Source: Talaromyces rugulosus | Taxonomy: Eukaryota; Ascomycota; Eurotiomycetes; Eurotiales; Trichocomaceae | Length of the DNA: 64,000 nucleotides | Direction of reading: 5' to 3' | Assembly (NCBI RefSeq): GCF_013368755.1 | Contig: NC_049561.1 | Location: 124,001-188,000, forward strand | Part shown: positions 33,369-44,349 of the stretch, piece after piece | How positions within the stretch are numbered: position 1 is the stretch's first letter | Layout of the letters: every line of letters starts with the position of its first letter | The notes under the pieces: generated by a model | What the model was told of the DNA's origin: nothing | Databases searched by the model: none | Seen by the model: only the letters and a program-made list of their open reading frames with translations | Program-made: the position numbers and the translations under genes

Positions 33369-34658
33369 CTAAGATACTATCCTCGTCGCAAGATCCACTA
33401 TCTCTAAATACAAAGCGCGAAGGCGTGTGCGTAAATTTATGTCTAATTGGTTTAACATTGCAGGTGAGAAGGGTGAAAAAAACTCCACTGCGTGTATTTC
33501 GTCATGGCTATTGACGGCTTTGAGTCGACTTGACAGCTCGGACACTAACGTCTGCACGTGGTATAATTTGCTGAGCACCTGCTGGGCAATTATGCGGCCA
33601 TGATCCCCATCACCAAGGTAATAGCTGTTGCCAATATCTGGACGTTGAACCACCCGCTCAAAGTGACACGATGGCGAACAACGTTTCTGGATCTCATCCG
33701 TCAACTCCTCCTCTGATGTTGGTTTGGCAGCTGCGGCATACAAGCCCAATATTTTAAACACGGTAAGCTCCACAATTGCTAATAGATAGCCATCGCGCGA
33801 GCATGGACACTGGAGCATATTGGTGATCGTTGAAATGGCTTCCTCATTCTCCTCAAATACTGATTGAACCGTTCGAAGCTGGTGATTCGAAGGACTAGAT
33901 TCCTGCCCCCTCGAACACATGCAGAGCGTTGGCGAGATCCGTAAAGACCGTTTCAGGAGGTCGAGAGCCTGAAGCAGACAACAGCACGATGCATCTGAGC
34001 GGGGGTCTTCGAAAGTGAGAGCATCATTTAGGCCTGTAGACCGACTTTCGGATAATGATCGAGGAATAGAGAGGGCTGGGGACTCTGAAACGTCGTCCAT
34101 GGTCACGGGCACGTGGTTGGGATTAATTGTCGCTGTGCCATCCGAATTCGGCGGAATATTAATTCCCTCGGTGCCAATCTGCGAGTAATGGAGAGCTTGG
34201 CTTGATTTGGGGCCTTCTGTAGTTTGGGAAGTTATTGGGAAATTGAATAATTCATTGAATTCCGGGCTCAGATCGTTGGGAATCCACAGTAAGGTTTGGT
34301 CTCCGGACGAGAGCATATTGGGCGAATTGTCTAAATCATCACCAATAACCCTTAGCCTTGGGGGTGGCTGAAAGTCCGCGAGCTGACTCAAGGTGTTTGT
34401 GGTAGAGGACGAGCTAGCCTGGGGGGTCGTTCTAGCATCACTTTGTCGACGCTCATGTTTGCGCCCGGATCGTTTAGTAACAACGTATTCACATACAACA
34501 CCCCGTTTTGCACATCGAGCGCAGGTTGGTTTCTCTTTGTTGCACTTGACCTTGGACGCAGCGCAGGCATCGCAAGTATCCCGAAGTTTGGGGGCTGTCG
34601 GTGCCGTCGACCGACGAGCAGGTCGTGCCGGCGGATTAGGTGCGTAGACTGCAGACAT
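33369..34658 (-). CDS. AflR-like Zn2Cys6 cluster regulator (MdpE-like)
   Basis: Single exon, 429 residues. The N-terminal zinc cluster begins CDACAASKVKCNKEKPTC and continues ARCAKRGVVC, with perfect C6 spacing, followed by a basic stretch (KRSGRKHERR). The middle is low-complexity and Ser-rich. The C-terminal half carries the AflR homology region (CCCLLQALDLLKRSL, then LCMCSRG, and CPCSRDGYLLAIVELTVFKIL). The family activates aflatoxin/sterigmatocystin-type and emodin-type clusters and binds TCG-N5-CGA. Such a site lies in the decarboxylase/reductase promoter. It marks the right edge of the intact cluster. Confidence 0.95.
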   Translation of the reverse strand: MSAVYAPNPPARPARRSTAPTAPKLRDTCDACAASKVKCNKEKPTCARCAKRGVVCEYVVTKRSGRKHERRQSDARTTPQASSSSTTNTLSQLADFQPPPRLRVIGDDLDNSPNMLSSGDQTLLWIPNDLSPEFNELFNFPITSQTTEGPKSSQALHYSQIGTEGINIPPNSDGTATINPNHVPVTMDDVSESPALSIPRSLSESRSTGLNDALTFEDPRSDASCCCLLQALDLLKRSLRISPTLCMCSRGQESSPSNHQLRTVQSVFEENEEAISTITNMLQCPCSRDGYLLAIVELTVFKILGLYAAAAKPTSEEELTDEIQKRCSPSCHFERVVQRPDIGNSYYLGDGDHGRIIAQQVLSKLYHVQTLVSELSSRLKAVNSHDEIHAVEFFSPFSPAMLNQLDINLRTRLRALYLEIVDLATRIVS

Positions 34659-36278
34659 AACAAAGGTGTTGCTTGGTTAGAGGACGAAGGATATAGATGG
34701 ATCGAGTGGCTTCATCGCTGGGGAAGTGTACGGTAATATACGTGGTACATAGCAATAGATGACAGTTACTCCGAAAACATGGCGTAATAATTAGCAGCGC
34801 CACGGGCGTCAACTCTACACTCTAGATAACGATTAATTAAAAATGTAGAATTTATGAGGGATGTAGCATGTCAGCAGCTGCCAACGTAATACGGCTCTGT
34901 CAGCCTGTCAATACCCATTCTTCACCAACCATCTAGTCATCCGGGGCCGTGCTAAAGGGCTCGGCATTTATAGTAATACGAGTATATGGTTGCCTCGGAA
35001 TCTGGACTGAGACAATAATCCGGCATCTAATCAATTAAAGCGACTTGTTTTCACTGTTAAAGTGTTGATTGTGTGCTTTTTTGGCGCCGTACTAGGATGT
35101 TGATTAAATAATAATCGCGGCACAGTGAAACTATAATACTTTATTTAATGGAGAAAACATTGGCCGTCTATTGCATGTTGGCTTGAGTAGCTTCTTTCTC
35201 CACCATCCAAGCGACCAATGCCGCCAAATCTACTATAGTCGCACTGGTGGCCGATAGGTTCAAATACTCACCGCGTGGCGTGGAACAATTTAAGGTTGAG
35301 TACTACTAATCGTGCGAAGCGAACCCCGGATAGAAGGTAGACTGGTGGCTATGACCTGTGCGGAGGCTGAGGTAGGATGCAATTCGACGATCTCTATCGT
35401 CGATAGTGTCGTCGGATACGTTCGGATACGTTCCGTTCCTCGTAAAGTATAAATTAATGTAGTGTTAAGACTGGTGGCGAAGGAAGTTGATAACATTGGT
35501 GAAGGTCTGGAAGGTGAGTTGGCTTGGTCATATGTGGTTGGTATGTAAACTAGTGCTGAATCCCTGTTTCACGAACCCTGCATGGCACATGCACACAACG
35601 AGCACTTGAGGGCTAAACCGAGAAATATTCTCGGTGATGTTACGAAACTAATATACATAACGCTACTCATACACCAAGCTAAAATAGAGAAAGTATGTGT
35701 TGTTAGAATCGAAAACTCGCAGGTAATCAATATAATACCAGACAATACTTCAATGTTTAGAAATTACCATATTTATATTTATATAATCTTAATGCTAGTA
35801 GCTTAGAGCTAATACCAAATTAAGAAAGATAGTATTTATTAATTAATATATACTAAAAGAGCCATAATCCAATACAAAATTACATTAAATGGCGAAGTTA
35901 TAGGCTAGATTTATATAATACTGGTTTTTGGGGGAATAAGTACAATTTTGACTTATGGACGGTCTATCAACAAGATAAACTGAAACTCAGCCGTTCGTTG
36001 TTGCGCGACCTTTATCTTTGAGCCAAGATTTGTGCATATTCATGTGATTGTAATGTTGGTCACGGTTAGCGAGCGAATACCATTCAGTCGACTATTCAAA
36101 CCAGACATCCTTAAAAACGAGTTTATAGCTTATGGTGATATACAAGTCTTTCGTATTTAAGTATTTGAAAAGGTATGCATTTTGTCAACTATTAACCATC
36201 TTTATACAATAATCCGGTTTTTTATGGCTATTTAGGGTTATTTGCATACACTGCTTTATTACGGTAGATATTGGTTAT
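34659..36278. other. Gene-free stretch right of the cluster
   Basis: About 1.6 kb, AT-rich from 35580 on. It holds only short frames with no recognisable protein, and contains the promoter of the AflR-like gene at its left end. Confidence 0.5.
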
Positions 36279-37729
36279 CTACAGCTGATATCTCAACATC
36301 GTGTATGAACATCTCTTCAAAATGACTGTCGTCGAGGAGGAGAGCGATGATTGTATTGGGATGACTTTATCCTTAGCCTCGAAAGAATTATCGTCCTCCG
36401 GATTACCGACAACTTCATACTTCTCTATACCATGTTTGATTTCGCTGTCAATCTGCAAGTCCACCTCGACCGGCTCAAGTTTGCCATTAACGATGGAAAT
36501 TGTGAGAATATTGCTGTCATCAACAGTTGAAGCAACGTCAAGATGCTTCAACTCTGGTAACATGTCTGCAAACTTTTCCAATTGTCCTGTAACCTCTCCC
36601 TCAAACATAGAACAGTTGACATGAGTGGCGACAGAGCGACCATGCACGTTCTGCGCCGTCAATTGATAAGGCCACCAAATCGTCTGCTTCATCAGGTCCC
36701 CTGGCTTTGTATAGATAGGTGCAATAACATTGACGCTCTGGGCAATACACGCGATTTCGACAATGTCGGCATGTCGGTTAAATATATTCAACCAAACAGC
36801 AACGCCAAGCATATCGGACACGTTATAAATTTCTTCGTGGCCTTCCGTTCCGGGGTACTTGTCAGCATTCCAGACATTCCACTCATCAAAGCATATTTTG
36901 ACGGGCCTCTTGAGTTTCTCGTTGAACAGGGCTTGATCGATCATGGCCTGGGTCCAGATTATACATTTTTCAGCGATCCTGGGGGCGTGCACAGCCATCT
37001 CGTGGGTCTTCTGTTCGGTGTACAAATGAATGGAATGGTAGTCCACCCATTCAATGTACTGGTTCAGAACATACGAATCTCAATCGTTGTATCCGTGCTT
37101 GCCGCAAAGAACAAGTTTGACAGTTGGATCCAATAGTCGAATGGCCTTCGCCGCATAGTTCTCTTTTGAGTCTTGTGCGACTTGCCAGTCGCCATATACT
37201 TCATTTCCCAGGCACCAGTATTTCACATTGTGTGGCTTTTCATAGCCATGACTTCGGCGAAGATTCGCATACAATGAATTTGTATCGTTATTGCAATACT
37301 CAATCCAGGCCAGAGCTTCGCGTAGGTCTCCTGTCCCCATGTTCAGGCAGAAGAACGGTTCGACGTCAGTCGCTCGACACCATTCGATAAACTCATTGGT
37401 TCCAAAAGTATTAGGTTCTGTCTTCAGCCATGCGAGTTCCACTCGGGGATTCCGTGTCGGGCCAACGCCGTCCATCCAGTTGAAGTTGGCGGTATAGTTC
37501 CCGCCGGGATAACGGACCAACGGAGGTTTTACCTCCTTGATGGCTTCGATTACATCTATACGGAAGTTTTTTCGGTGCAATGGTCCAGATCAGATTTCTC
37601 TGGATATGTTGCTGGCACAAGACCGCCGTACACACACCGGCCCATGTGCTCAACGAACCCTGAATAGATCTTTCGATCGACCGGTCCAATGGAATGCTGG
37701 GTCGTAATGCTTATAATTGCGCGCTCCAT
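36279..37729 (-). pseudogene. GH51 alpha-L-arabinofuranosidase pseudogene
   Basis: The conceptual protein matches intracellular GH51 arabinofuranosidases, which remove arabinose side chains from arabinan and arabinoxylan. Motifs: VDRKIYSGFVEHMGRCVYGG near the start, LVRYPGGNYTANFNW, KYWCLGNEVYGDWQ with the acid/base Glu, VDYHSIHLYTE, and KICFDEWNVW with the nucleophile Glu. Two lesions are visible: a one-base loss in the A-run near 37570-37575 shifts the frame after about 50 codons, and a TGA at 37080-37082 replaces the Trp expected after GYND. The remaining coding sequence is well preserved, so inactivation looks recent. No introns are evident. Confidence 0.9.
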
Positions 37730-38367
37730 GATGTTAGAATGTGGTAAAATGTGGTTTTTCAGTATACTCAATAAGGTTATTCCATCAAAGAGGGTTGGCT
37801 GTTCTCAAATCTGATCCACGGGCAATCCCGCCATTAAATCAAACATTTTCTAATTTGTCACATGGTCTGATGAGCCAAGTGATCGCTGATACTAAGACGT
37901 GACGTGGGGAAAATGATGTATTTTCCCCACCTCGACTTACTTGGGCACTGGAAGTAATACATCTTCTTTACAGTTATAAATCTTCGTTTTCCTTTTTCTA
38001 TAATTGCATATAAACCTTTTTTTAAAGCAGCAATGGAAACTTGCAAATGTTAGCCAAAACCCTTCAAGTGGCACATATGCAGCGTACGAGTCCAGGTTAT
38101 ATATTACTTAGACGTGTGGATTTGTAAGTTCTCAAGGAACCGAAACAGGTCTGGTTTCTTGAGCCGGCACATTTGGCCCTTATAAAATCATATATTTTCA
38201 TTTATGGCGACATTATATAACCTATTTACTTATATATTATGTATACTTATATTAATCTGGCTAATACATGTAACCCCTACTTATTCCTATGTATAGGGCC
38301 ATTCCAAAATAGTTAAAAAAATATTTCATTTCTTCATTCTAATGGTTTTATATACAGTCAACAAAAC
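37730..38367. other. Intergenic
   Basis: About 640 bp with no gene seen, AT-rich from 38200. Confidence 0.5.
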
Positions 38368-39020
38368 TTGTTTATGCGAGAAGCAAGAGGAAAACGGAAA
38401 TTTTGTCCAGCGTTGTTCTCTCTGTTGACATCAAACGCGACAGCTAGCCCAAGTTCCATCGCTTTTCAGGCGCGAAGGTCCGACTTGACTGACTTAATGC
38501 AGCGCTATTGGTGTGGTTGGAACCGCCGTCCAATACCTTGCCACTTGCCTGGTTCGTGATTTTCAACCTGAAGCAAAATGCCCCTCCGGGAGGCAGCCTT
38601 GTTTTATCGGGATCAACATCCTCCTACAACGAGCGTCACAACTTGCCGTTACACTTGACGGCAAAGCATGGCATAGTTGGCCTGATGCGAGACGTCCGTC
38701 ATAGGGCTCCTGAAAGTAATATCAACGTTGGCCTAATTGCCCCGGGCGGGACGATTTCATGTCTTTTCCCTCGACAAGCAGTCGAAGCGCTCAGAACACG
38801 GGTGTTCCCGTCACTGAGCCGGGTAGTGTGACTCTAGCGACTGTTTACCTAGCAAGTAGCAGTAAAATGAATGGGCACGGAACCACTATTATTCGGAACA
38901 AATTTACAGAAGTTGAGGATAGAATTACGGAGACGCAGCATTTATGGTGTGGATCGTACAACACGGATATAGTGCGGAAGGTGGCAAGCGTAAGACTCGA
39001 TAAACTGTCCAGGCCAAGTT
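38368..39020 (+). pseudogene. Short-chain dehydrogenase relic
   Basis: Fragments in different frames line up with one SDR. KQNAPPGGSLVLSGSTSSY (near 38570-38630) and LHLTAKHGIVGLMRD (near 38650) come first, with the catalytic Tyr position occupied by His. They are followed by INVGLIAPGGT, then in another frame LASSSKMNGHGTTIIRNKFTEVED near 38850-38930. The N-terminal NAD-binding half is unrecognisable. Several frameshifts and stops separate the pieces. Function, if it ever had one here, was oxidoreduction of an alcohol or ketone. Confidence 0.68.
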
Positions 39021-39129
39021 ACCAGGCATCTAAAAGTGAAGAAAAGAATACTTGGCCAAGGAAAGGGGTTTTTCTTACATCAAATCTTCGCTGCCTTCGA
39101 TTGTACGGCTCATCCATATTGTACTGGTT

Positions 39130-39579
39130 TTGACCTTCTACTAGAAGAACAAATAGATATGTAAAGTACATAAAATATCGAATATTATTACCGCTAATTG
39201 TCGAACTAGACGAAGCAGGTTAGATCTTGAGGCTCTAGAATGCATGAGACAGCTTTAATAATTGAATTGACTGTAAGGATAAGTACAGGATTTGTGTGTG
39301 GTTCGCTAATAAAAACTGTTTTCTTTGTTCGCTTCCACGTGACCGCAGGTTGCCTGACGCCGATATGTCGACAATAATTGAATAAGCCTTTTTTATAAAG
39401 AAACATCAATTCCTTACTCTGAATCAAATAATCAATTTATATACGCATTGCTATCTATAGTAAAAGGATAAAAACACATCCTGAACAATATAGCCATATA
39501 CCATAGTCCAGCTAATAGTGTTATTCTTAACTAACGGTGGTTTTTTCTAAATGGGAGATAGAACGGAGGCGTCATGCGC
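39130..39579. other. Intergenic
   Basis: About 450 bp with no gene recognised. It includes the 3' flank of the small secreted protein gene. Confidence 0.5.
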
Positions 39580-39981
39580 TTAAAAACAGCCAGTGCACAC
39601 ATCGTTGGCGTAGGAGGCACCAACGGAGCCAAAGCAGGCAAGGTCAGCCAAGGGGTCTAATTGAAAGTGATATTGTCAGCTAACTATGATTTGAATTGGG
39701 GGGTAAATCAACATACCGAGACCGGCCTCAACGGCAGCAGCACCGCAAGCAGCAGTGACACCGGCAAGAGAAGCAATACATTCTATAATTATCAGCATAA
39801 GATATTCACATTTGAGTCCTCTCTATAAGATAGCAATTGAGAGTTTCAGAAAACACTTACTGGCAGTGGAGCAGCCATCAGCCTCAAGAAGGGTAATATC
39901 AGACTGGTATTGCTCGGTGGTGGCCTTGGCAGCAAAAGCCGCGGAGAAGAAGAGAGCAGCAGCGGCAAGAGTGAACTGCAT
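39580..39981 (-). CDS. Small secreted cysteine-rich protein
   Basis: Three exons (39861-39981, 39717-39782, 39580-39656) give 87 residues. It starts with a clear signal peptide (MQFTLAAAALFFSAAFA). The mature part contains six Cys, in DGCSTAKC, TAACGAAA, ADLACFG and the C-terminal VCTGCF. Both introns have good donors (GTAAGT, GTATGT) and TAG acceptors, and all junctions keep frame. The pattern resembles small proteins annotated as fungal calcium-binding (CBP-like), which is a family guess. It is the only intact gene between 35 and 46 kb. Function unknown; likely secreted to the medium or cell wall. Confidence 0.82.
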
Positions 39982-42900
39982 TTTGAATGATTTGATTGAA
40001 ATAGGTCTTTTAATAAGAAGAAGAGAATAGTTGATTGATTGCGTGATGATGGAGAAAAAAGACGACGATGTTAGGGACAGGATGAGGGTTTATATAGACA
40101 AATTTGGGCACCTATCTTTGGAGTCAATGGTATTGATGGTGCTAAGGAAGATGAGAAGGATGGAGACAAAGTGTCAGCAGTGGGGGTTTTGAGTAATCTC
40201 TGTCATCACAATCATGGATTTGATGATGATCGTTTCCAAGTCCTCGCAATAATTGGATCCTCCCTTCTAGTACTGCGACGCTAGGGGTTCGATACTTCTT
40301 CCCTACAAAGATCCCCGTTGTAAGCATATATACAGCTTCGCTGTTCTTATTTTTCAACCATAATCTTGTGCTACAGTTGGTTGAGCCGAGTCAAACTGTT
40401 CCTCCTCAAGTGGCATGAACTCTACCTTCAAGACTTTCATTATTTTAAACTATGTACTATGTACGAAAAATCATTGGGATTTATTTAAATCCCCGATAAG
40501 TCTATACTGGCCTTGTTTCAAGTTAAATATAAATTATACTCCGTACTAAAATCATTGTACGTAAATAATGCTAGCAGGGAAGGGGCGGAGCTAATCCCCG
40601 CAAAACCTTTTAAAAGTGGACCACAACCCGACTAATGCAAATGATTGGCCTCCCCAGAGTCAGCTCCCGTCGCCAAGACAGAATTCAATTTGCTGTCAGT
40701 TGATAGCTAAGTCTTTTAGTTCAGAATTATTATACGAGGAATGTGGATTCCTTTAGCCCGTCACTATTTTAGCTTAGCTAAAACTAACCATTGCTTATAT
40801 ACTATGTCATCTTTCTATCCATTCGATTATAGCTACTAATTCTTGAGGTTCTAAGCCACATCGTCTGGAGCTGACTGCTGCTTTTCCAATTCTAAAGGCA
40901 CAATTGGAAAATGATATCCCATATTCTGTAAATAAGTTTTGCTATCTCGTGATTATTTGCTTTAAGGGGCCAAGGGGGCGGTGGGTAGTGATCGACATTA
41001 ATGAGAGATATCGAAGGATCAGTCCCCATAAAAATACTTATAGCTGACGGAGGCGAGAAATATGGTGACGTAAATACCTCAATATCGTTCTTGGGGGGAA
41101 AAAAAGCTGGGCCCTTCGGATAAGTTTCATCTCAAGTTGTGTTGGGCAATTTCACCGCATCATCATCAACTTTCTTGGTTCGTATATGGGTTAGTTTAAT
41201 GGGTAACTAGACGACACTACTTCCCAAAAATCTTTACATAGGTATTTTTTCCCGGGCTCAATCGCTAGATAGTTACAAATCTCTAGTCGCTAGAGGCTAG
41301 TATACCAAATTTCGTCCATAACTTAACATCCGCTTCCGACAACACAGTGACCAAGCAAATGTTAACCTAGTGGAGCCCTGGGCTAACAGTTTTGTCCATA
41401 GGTGGACAATTCTTTCATTTCAACCCGTGACCATTTCAGAGTCAAGTTAGCTAATTACTATACCATTATTTACACCTCTCTCAACACAGACCATGCGGGC
41501 CGCCTGTCTTTTGACTTGCTACAAGTCTGTGAGTTGAACGTAACTGAGCCATTTTTCCGGCATTGTCATACAGAAATATCTATAATAAGACTTTCAATAT
41601 ATTGTCACATGTCTAGAATCTTTTCAGACCCTTTTCGAACTCTTTATGAGTAGTGTTTTCTGAAATCTTGCCCTAGCAGCAATACAAAAAAACCCAATGC
41701 AGCCATGTTTTGAACACCTAGCATGAACGTTTATTTCTACGCCTAGCAGATAACTAAATGAGCAAGTTGCTTTCTGGTCAGTGTATTGTTTTCCATCGTT
41801 GTCTTGTTTCGTCTGAACGCTTGCTCTGGAGTCGAGATCACATACAGAGGATAACGTTGAGAGAGACGTAGAGGGACATATGGATATAGTGGTCTACCTT
41901 ACTCATTTGTCTCTTGCAGCCATATCCATAGATATGTGATTTAATTCAAAAAAGTGTGAAGTGGATATATGGGTAATAAAACTAGAGGTTAAAACAGCTT
42001 CACAACGCCTTCATAATGTCAGAGACGTTTCTCCGTTTCTGAATCATGTTACATAGAATGCTGCGGGATCACGGTGCTTATTTGTTACGTCTATCAATAT
42101 TAGTTACTTCTCATCCCACAGCTAACTTTGAAAAAATATCTCGGGCGTTCTTATCCAGGTACCAATGAGGATGGAACTCTATTCAACCATAACGCAGCAC
42201 TATGTGCTACGCCTAAAGAATCAGTATCAATTCGAAACTATACGACACGATAACTTTTCTTGCCGCAGTAAAGCAAATGCGATAAGAGAGAAAACTTTGG
42301 AGGCGGGAAAAAATACGTGTTAATATGAACAACATGTGAAATTCGGGGGATGATCGGTTACTATTAAACTCCAGATTGGGTCCATAATTAGGGTTAACCT
42401 ATGACAGCTCGTGACATCTTCACATTTTGCCCGGGACAGTCCCATCAACCGCATCACGAGTCCCGCCATGGCGGCGGCGGCAGACGTGGTGAGTATGGGT
42501 GCGGAGACCCAGATGCTGCGCGAAGCTGGAAGCGAGCATGGTGATCGAGCAGTTTAATCGAGAATCAAGGAAAGCGTAATGTGAAAATTGTTGCCTTGGG
42601 ATCGAGTTAGGTAAAAAAAACTGGAGATGTAGATGTGTAGTGGGATTGTGCCTGATCTAGGCTGAGGTGATTGGCCCCTAATCGATATTGGTTGTAGGAC
42701 TATCAACTTACATCCAGCGGCGACCCACGTTCACTGTGCTGAAAGCAGAGAACTGGAGCGGTCTATTTGTCCAAGTAAACCCTCGCCCTCACAGAGAAGT
42801 TTATTTACTTATGCCTAACATTTAGTGTCACTGGATCTTGCTCTACATAAGTCCTTGAGGTGTGGTTTTTTGCCTAGTTATAGGTTTATGCTGGTCACAT

Positions 42901-44349
42901 TTTAGCACTCCTGTGCCTATAGTGGATTAAGATTAATGGCTTTAGATCTCTATGATCCTAAGAACCTGGCGTTCCCAGAATAGTTAATCTAGAATAGTGG
43001 GATTCTGCGGAAGAGCACCCGGAGAATAATATGCCATTATCTATCTAGAAAAGCAGGCACAGCAGCTCTCTGTTTGTGTATAGAACGTGGGCACTAGGTG
43101 AAGGCATGGGACGGGGTCTATCTACTGTGCCATCAGCACCAAAAATGTCTCACGCCATCACTAACCCCAATCGGCAGGCCACGCTACCCTTCTTCCGAAA
43201 CACTGTGCGGCAGTCAAACCATGAAGATGATAAGATGAGATGCGGATTCAATCCCCTAACCCATCGGCCTACCTAGCCCAACCAATCAATCTATCGTCGC
43301 CCTTGATCACTGCCCTCCACTCCATTAGCGCCACGACACAAGAATGCCAACACGAACAAACTACACAGTTGCATACAATGAATGCACTTGACAAGTTATT
43401 TTGCACGCGAACTTCAACTATTCTTTTATTAAAAGGTCAGGCATTGTCAATATGCGTGCACGTCGCAACAGGTGAGTGAGAGAGACTTCGGCGACGCCGA
43501 AACCTTTGTAGGTTTTGCCACGTCATGCGCAAATTTTCCCATGTCGATCTTCTACACCAAGAGGGGGATTTTTTTTCACACACTGTGACATCCAATAACG
43601 TTTGGTTCACACCATCCTAATGTTTGTTAAGCGACACAACTTCGGCCTAGTTTCAACACACAATCACTACTCCGTACCTTCGAAAAGAGCTAGCTAAAGT
43701 TTCTCATTCAAGAACAAGTAACACGCACTCTGATTTGTACAAATTCCTATTTCGGGTAATTTCTCTGTGCTGCCGGCATTTAAGGGAATGATCCAATGCA
43801 CATACATACGGTAGAAAGCTGAAAGCCCCGATCAGTGCGATTCTCCCCGTCTACTCCAAGGTGACATGATGCATAAGGCACTACTAATCATATGCCGTCG
43901 CCAGAGTTACACGATTCACATAATATGGGATGGATCATTGTCAGTTATCCGTCCGTGATCAGCCGCCAATACAGCCTGCCTACACTATATAAAATTGACC
44001 TAGACTGAGATCCTGCTATAAATTCTAAATTCACGCCTGTGTGGCCCGACCGCCTTCCGTTCGGCCGCAGAACACTTCTCGAACCTAAGACCAAAGGTTC
44101 TTAAAGGGCTGTCATCAACGAGTCGAAAATTCCCATTGTTCGGAGCCGGAGAAATTGTTTCTTGGGACGCTGCGGTCAAAGCAGAACACAGTGGTATCGG
44201 TATCTTACAAAGGATAGGTTCCTGAAGGCATGTTTCCGTTTAATTTCTCGACATTAGAGCTGCTACTGAAGATTATGGTACTTAGTTGATCGTAATGGAT
44301 ACTCCCGCAACACGAAAGCTCAATTAGGATATTAAGCAAGAGACGTCGG
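39982..44349. other. Gene-poor stretch of 4.4 kb
   Basis: No coding region, RNA gene or transposon that I can support; all frames are short and resemble nothing known. A 9-bp perfect hairpin, TTTCCAATT...AATTGGAAA, occurs near 40886-40913. The 9-mer TACTCCGTA occurs at 40537-40545 and 43668-43676. Decayed unknown genes may be hidden here. Confidence 0.5.

Noticed and set aside
39740..40040. Plus-strand 91-codon frame over the small secreted protein gene
   Set aside because: It is antisense to the three-exon secreted protein and has no features of its own.
40258..40330. GGGGTTCGATAC resembling a tRNA T-loop
   Set aside because: No acceptor, D or anticodon stems could be formed around it; treated as chance.
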